From assembly GCA_018385415.1 (NCBI GenBank), contig JAHAZA010000084.1, positions 1 through 9,670 of the forward strand: a stretch of 9,670 bases of DNA, read 5' to 3'. Below, in pieces: positions 6,332 to 9,670 of the stretch (within the stretch, counting starts at the first letter, position 1; each line of letters opens with the position of its first letter). Source of the stretch: Treponema sp. Lineage in GTDB: Bacteria > Spirochaetota > Spirochaetia > Treponematales > Treponemataceae. Below the pieces are notes generated by a model. It did not search any database, was not told where the DNA came from, and worked only from the letters and a program-made list of their open reading frames with translations. Position numbers and translations under genes: made by a program.

Positions 6332-9300
6332 CTAATCATTTGCTACAAACCATTCAAAGTCACAATATTTACTTATGTCTTTGACGGCTGCATCTACTAA
6401 TTTTGTGTAATAGCTCTTATCAATCATATCTTCTATTCCTTCACTTTTAACCATATCTGATTCAAGCCATCTATAACCTTTAGTTCCTACTGCTGCCGAA
6501 TACTTATCATCTGCAAACCTGAGAAGTTCGCCTGCTCCGCATCCAGGCTGCATTGGACAGAACTCTCCAACTTTTCCAACAAAATGATAATTGTGTTCAT
6601 CTTCACCTAATCCTTCATTGAAATCCAAATATAATGCACCTTTAACTTCCTTAATTTCGCACATATCTTTGAATGTGATAGGTTCATGACTAAACAAAGT
6701 CTTAAACACATAAGGTTGCTGGAACTGAGCTGCTGTTGCTGTCCATTCTCCTTTATGGTTTCCATTGATATCATCATTAGAATATTTAGCAATATAAGTT
6801 GAACCATTAACAATACAAATCTTACTATATGTTGCTTCATGTTCAAACTCATAACCATACTTTCTTGCAAACTCCATACAGAACTGAATAATTTCAGGTG
6901 TTGCATTTGCAATCTTTACAGAGTCTGTCTTAAAATGAAATGGTGTAAATCCTCTTTTGATAATTTCATGTTTTAGTGTAACCATAAAAAGAGCTCCTCG
7001 TAATGCAACAATATTATTTACATTACGGACGTCCCTAAAAGGATTATCAAATTTTGCTGATGTTAAACCATATACTGAGTTAATAGGAATTTTTAAAGCT
7101 GTTGACAAAGCCTTTGCTTGTTTCTCGTCATCTAGATACTCACTGAATGCTCCGTCAAGCATAGATTTGGCTGTATCCCAATCTTTATGTTTAATTGCTA
7201 TTCGAGCATTTACTAAATCTCTAAATCTATCAGTATACTCTCCAAAGCAATCCATAGCTAAAATTGAATGTGGATGCATAGATGCAATATCTAATAATGC
7301 TACATCTGTATATACACCTGGTTCAGCATAAACATATCCACCGAACCCAACATCTTCACCCATGAACATATTCTGATACTTGCCATTTTCATCTTTAACT
7401 AATTCATATTCTGGGAAAGCTTTAATGAAATCATTCTTGACTTCATACTCAACCCCATCTGGATAATAACTCTTTCCTGTCTTCAAATCTGTATAGATTA
7501 ACTGTGGATGTCTGTCATTTCCAAATATAATTCTAGTTGTTAACGAATTAGTAGTATCATTTACACATGAGTTTGTTCCTGAATGTTTAGCAATTGCTAC
7601 AAGAATTTCTCTTGCTTTGAAATCTGCTTGTGTAGATTCCCAAACCGCTTCTGTTGCAAATACATCACTCTTACAATATTCAGCAACTTCATCCCATATC
7701 TCTTCTGGAACTGGCTGGTCCCAAGCTAAACCTAACTCATGATGCTTGATTAATAAATCCGGATGATTCTTATTCCATTCATCTTTAAGCTCTATTTCCC
7801 ATTTCTTCAAAGATTGTTTGGTTGTTGGATAGTCTAACGTATCTGTATAACTATAGTTATATGCTTCACCAAAGAATCCTGTAGACTTTTCTCCTTTCTT
7901 TGTGTTAATAATCTTCTGAGAAAGATTAAATAACTGTTCATTTGTATAACCCATCATTCTTGCATGAAGAATATGATTATCATATCGTCTACAGTTATGT
8001 CCTATAAGCTTAAACTTCAATAATGCTTCTACTTCCTTAGGAGTTGGATTAATCATCTTAATAATAGATGTATCATCTCCAACCTTTTTCCAATCTATAA
8101 CAAATAGATTTGGAAAAACTTCAACATCATATACAACTAAAGGACTATCACCCCAGTCAAGAACTTCACTTGGTTCATCAGACTTAAAATGCATCTTGTT
8201 AACTATTTTCAAACATGCATCAGCCTGATTATGACTATTTGATGCAAATACTATTACGGCATTCTGTAAATCACTTACGTCATACTTCATTCCGCTGTTA
8301 TATGCATCAGTTAATAATTTATTAATAAAGTCTATACTTGGTTTGGTGTTTGCATGATATTCTTTATTAAGATTTTTCTTAATCATCACACGTAATAGCT
8401 TCTCAGACTTTATTGTTTCAAAATTCACCATATCACCATCCTTCACCTCCCGTAATGGCAAACCACAATTGATTGTCGCTATAGGAATGTCATTACACTT
8501 TACAAGCTTTCTCCTAAGAGAACTATTTCCAGTGAAGACTTTAACCTCAATATTGTCATCATAAACTCTACTAAGTGTATTTACGTCCCCATCGTAAATA
8601 TAATGTAAATGTAATCCATTTCCACTCTTACTTGTTTCAGCATAAGTTTTAGGAAAACTCTTTGCTGCTTCTAAATTCTTTTCGAGTGATTTTTCACCAT
8701 TCTCGTCTTTCAAATCAAAGTCTATAACTATATGATTCTCTGGTACTCGAATATAATGTAATTTGGTTGTGTCGATATCAGCTAGACAAGTTTTAACATT
8801 CTCCCATTTCTTAGAAGGTGTTTCTTTATCATTGGCATACTGTGCATAACAATCTGCAAGTTCTTCATCAAGAATTGACTTTTGCTCTGTAAGCTTTATC
8901 CAATTATTCATTTTAATCGGCTTAAAATCTTCGATACGTTTCATCTTGTCAAATCTAAAACCATAATAATAACTTCTAAGCTGAGTTCCGTCATTGAGCC
9001 TAATATAATCTTTATATTCTTTGAAATAATTCTTTAACTCTTCTCTAAAGACATACATTGGCATCTTAAAATTATAACTACTATCATCACAATACTGTTT
9101 ATACATCGAATAAGCTGACTTAAGTGTGACTCCACCATCTCTAGTGAATTCTTCTTGATAACTTTCTACGAAGTTAAAGAATGGGTCTGTCTTATACATC
9201 ATATCAACAGGTTTATATTTGTTATAATAATTTTTACCCATCTCATTGTATAAGTTCAAACAATGATAAGCGATACCACTAAGTTCATATTGTATCTGTT

Positions 9301-9670
9301 CTTTTAGTTCCAAATACCTTGATGGTTCTACTTTATTACCTGTTGGCCTTACATCGATTAATCTTCGTATAATACCAGCTTTAGCATCTGTAATCTTTAC
9401 AGGCTTATTTGTACCCATAAATAACATACAGTTAACTCTCATTGGATATGCTGATTTATATTTTTCATTAATCATTATTTCCTCATGAGATATAATGCTA
9501 TTTAATTTACTGTTATCTTCAATTTTACTTAAATCGCCATCGTGCTGAATAGCAATTAATGGATTTGACTTGAATGCTTCTGTTGCAAACATATTCGACG
9601 ACTGCGTTAATGATTTAGCTTCAAAAGTCGTATAATATCCTGTGAATAAATCTTGAATAATATTCAGAAC
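6332..9670 (-). CDS. SF3 helicase / AEP primase / family B DNA polymerase fusion (5' end outside window)
   Basis: Predicted replication polypeptide. The frame stays open from the stop at 6332 to the window edge; 26 codons precede the first in-window Met (9592), so the true start is upstream. Residues below count from that Met. SF3 helicase C-terminal half, about 1-130: Walker B-like HDGD (17-20), sensor GTNKP (60-64) and arginine pair RR (76-77); Walker A must lie outside the window. AEP/PrimPol-like domain, about 225-385: DFD (291-293), SGNGLHLHY (323-331) and IEVKVFTG (348-355), matching the three catalytic motifs. Family B polymerase, about 485-1086: ExoI DVE (489-491), ExoII GHN..(Y)D (531-538), ExoIII YCKSD (639-643), FGG motif (750-752), motif A DIASMHP (768-774), motif B KIPINSVYG (834-842), motif C KTDS (888-891). 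The metal-binding Asp residues of motifs A and C are present. No stop or frameshift separates the parts. Polymerase assignment is firm, helicase strong, primase good. Confidence 0.9.
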   Translation of the reverse strand, partial: VLNIIQDLFTGYYTTFEAKSLTQSSNMFATEAFKSNPLIAIQHDGDLSKIEDNSKLNSIISHEEIMINEKYKSAYPMRVNCMLFMGTNKPVKITDAKAGIIRRLIDVRPTGNKVEPSRYLELKEQIQYELSGIAYHCLNLYNEMGKNYYNKYKPVDMMYKTDPFFNFVESYQEEFTRDGGVTLKSAYSMYKQYCDDSSYNFKMPMYVFREELKNYFKEYKDYIRLNDGTQLRSYYYGFRFDKMKRIEDFKPIKMNNWIKLTEQKSILDEELADCYAQYANDKETPSKKWENVKTCLADIDTTKLHYIRVPENHIVIDFDLKDENGEKSLEKNLEAAKSFPKTYAETSKSGNGLHLHYIYDGDVNTLSRVYDDNIEVKVFTGNSSLRRKLVKCNDIPIATINCGLPLREVKDGDMVNFETIKSEKLLRVMIKKNLNKEYHANTKPSIDFINKLLTDAYNSGMKYDVSDLQNAVIVFASNSHNQADACLKIVNKMHFKSDEPSEVLDWGDSPLVVYDVEVFPNLFVIDWKKVGDDTSIIKMINPTPKEVEALLKFKLIGHNCRRYDNHILHARMMGYTNEQLFNLSQKIINTKKGEKSTGFFGEAYNYSYTDTLDYPTTKQSLKKWEIELKDEWNKNHPDLLIKHHELGLAWDQPVPEEIWDEVAEYCKSDVFATEAVWESTQADFKAREILVAIAKHSGTNSCVNDTTNSLTTRIIFGNDRHPQLIYTDLKTGKSYYPDGVEYEVKNDFIKAFPEYELVKDENGKYQNMFMGEDVGFGGYVYAEPGVYTDVALLDIASMHPHSILAMDCFGEYTDRFRDLVNARIAIKHKDWDTAKSMLDGAFSEYLDDEKQAKALSTALKIPINSVYGLTSAKFDNPFRDVRNVNNIVALRGALFMVTLKHEIIKRGFTPFHFKTDSVKIANATPEIIQFCMEFARKYGYEFEHEATYSKICIVNGSTYIAKYSNDDINGNHKGEWTATAAQFQQPYVFKTLFSHEPITFKDMCEIKEVKGALYLDFNEGLGEDEHNYHFVGKVGEFCPMQPGCGAGELLRFADDKYSAAVGTKGYRWLESDMVKSEGIEDMIDKSYYTKLVDAAVKDISKYCDFEWFVAND

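Noticed and set aside
6136..6384. Plus-strand open frame over the SSB start
   Set aside because: It is antisense to the SSB gene and to the end of the polymerase gene, with no independent support.
6607..7331. Open frames overlapping the polymerase palm domain on both strands
   Set aside because: They overlie motifs A to C of the family B polymerase in other frames and carry no motif of their own.

Overview
The window reads as part of a phage (or phage-derived element) of a low-GC Firmicutes-type host. The DNA is strongly AT-rich. Every convincing gene lies on the minus strand and is packed tightly, most with an AGGAG-type Shine-Dalgarno sequence a short distance before ATG. The gene content is purely nucleic-acid metabolism, with no host housekeeping gene. 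The assignment to a phage is an inference from content; no structural genes are visible.

Transcription runs from right to left. At the right edge (6332 to beyond 9670) is a very large open frame joining three replication activities: the C-terminal half of an SF3 (D5-like) helicase, an archaeo-eukaryotic primase (AEP/PrimPol)-like domain, and a family B DNA polymerase with a 3'-5' exonuclease. It is followed by an SSB-like protein with an acidic tail (5823-6314), a 64-residue membrane protein (5604-5798) and a compact SF2 helicase (4421-5629). A 139-base intergenic gap holds a long hairpin ending in a U-tract. Beyond it come two PD-(D/E)xK nucleases in overlapping frames, a VRR-NUC protein (3961-4281) and a RecB/Cas4-like nuclease (3462-4019). 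Next is a 976-residue protein carrying DFDGD in the context typical of double-psi beta-barrel RNA polymerases of the YonO/crAss-like-phage/eukaryotic RdRP type (529-3459), flanked by helix-turn-helix segments at both ends. The last gene is a 95-residue unknown (242-529), coupled to the polymerase by a TAATG junction. Positions 1-241 are non-coding and carry two inverted repeats.

Taken together, the element appears to bring its own DNA replication apparatus (helicase, primase, polymerase, SSB), recombination and DNA-processing enzymes, and a single-chain RNA polymerase unlike T7 RNAP. The two most interesting items are the three-enzyme replication polypeptide with its unusual helicase-primase-polymerase order, and the DFDGD RNA polymerase with built-in DNA-binding modules. 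The hairpin between the replication genes and the nuclease/RNA polymerase genes is a plausible control point between the two blocks.
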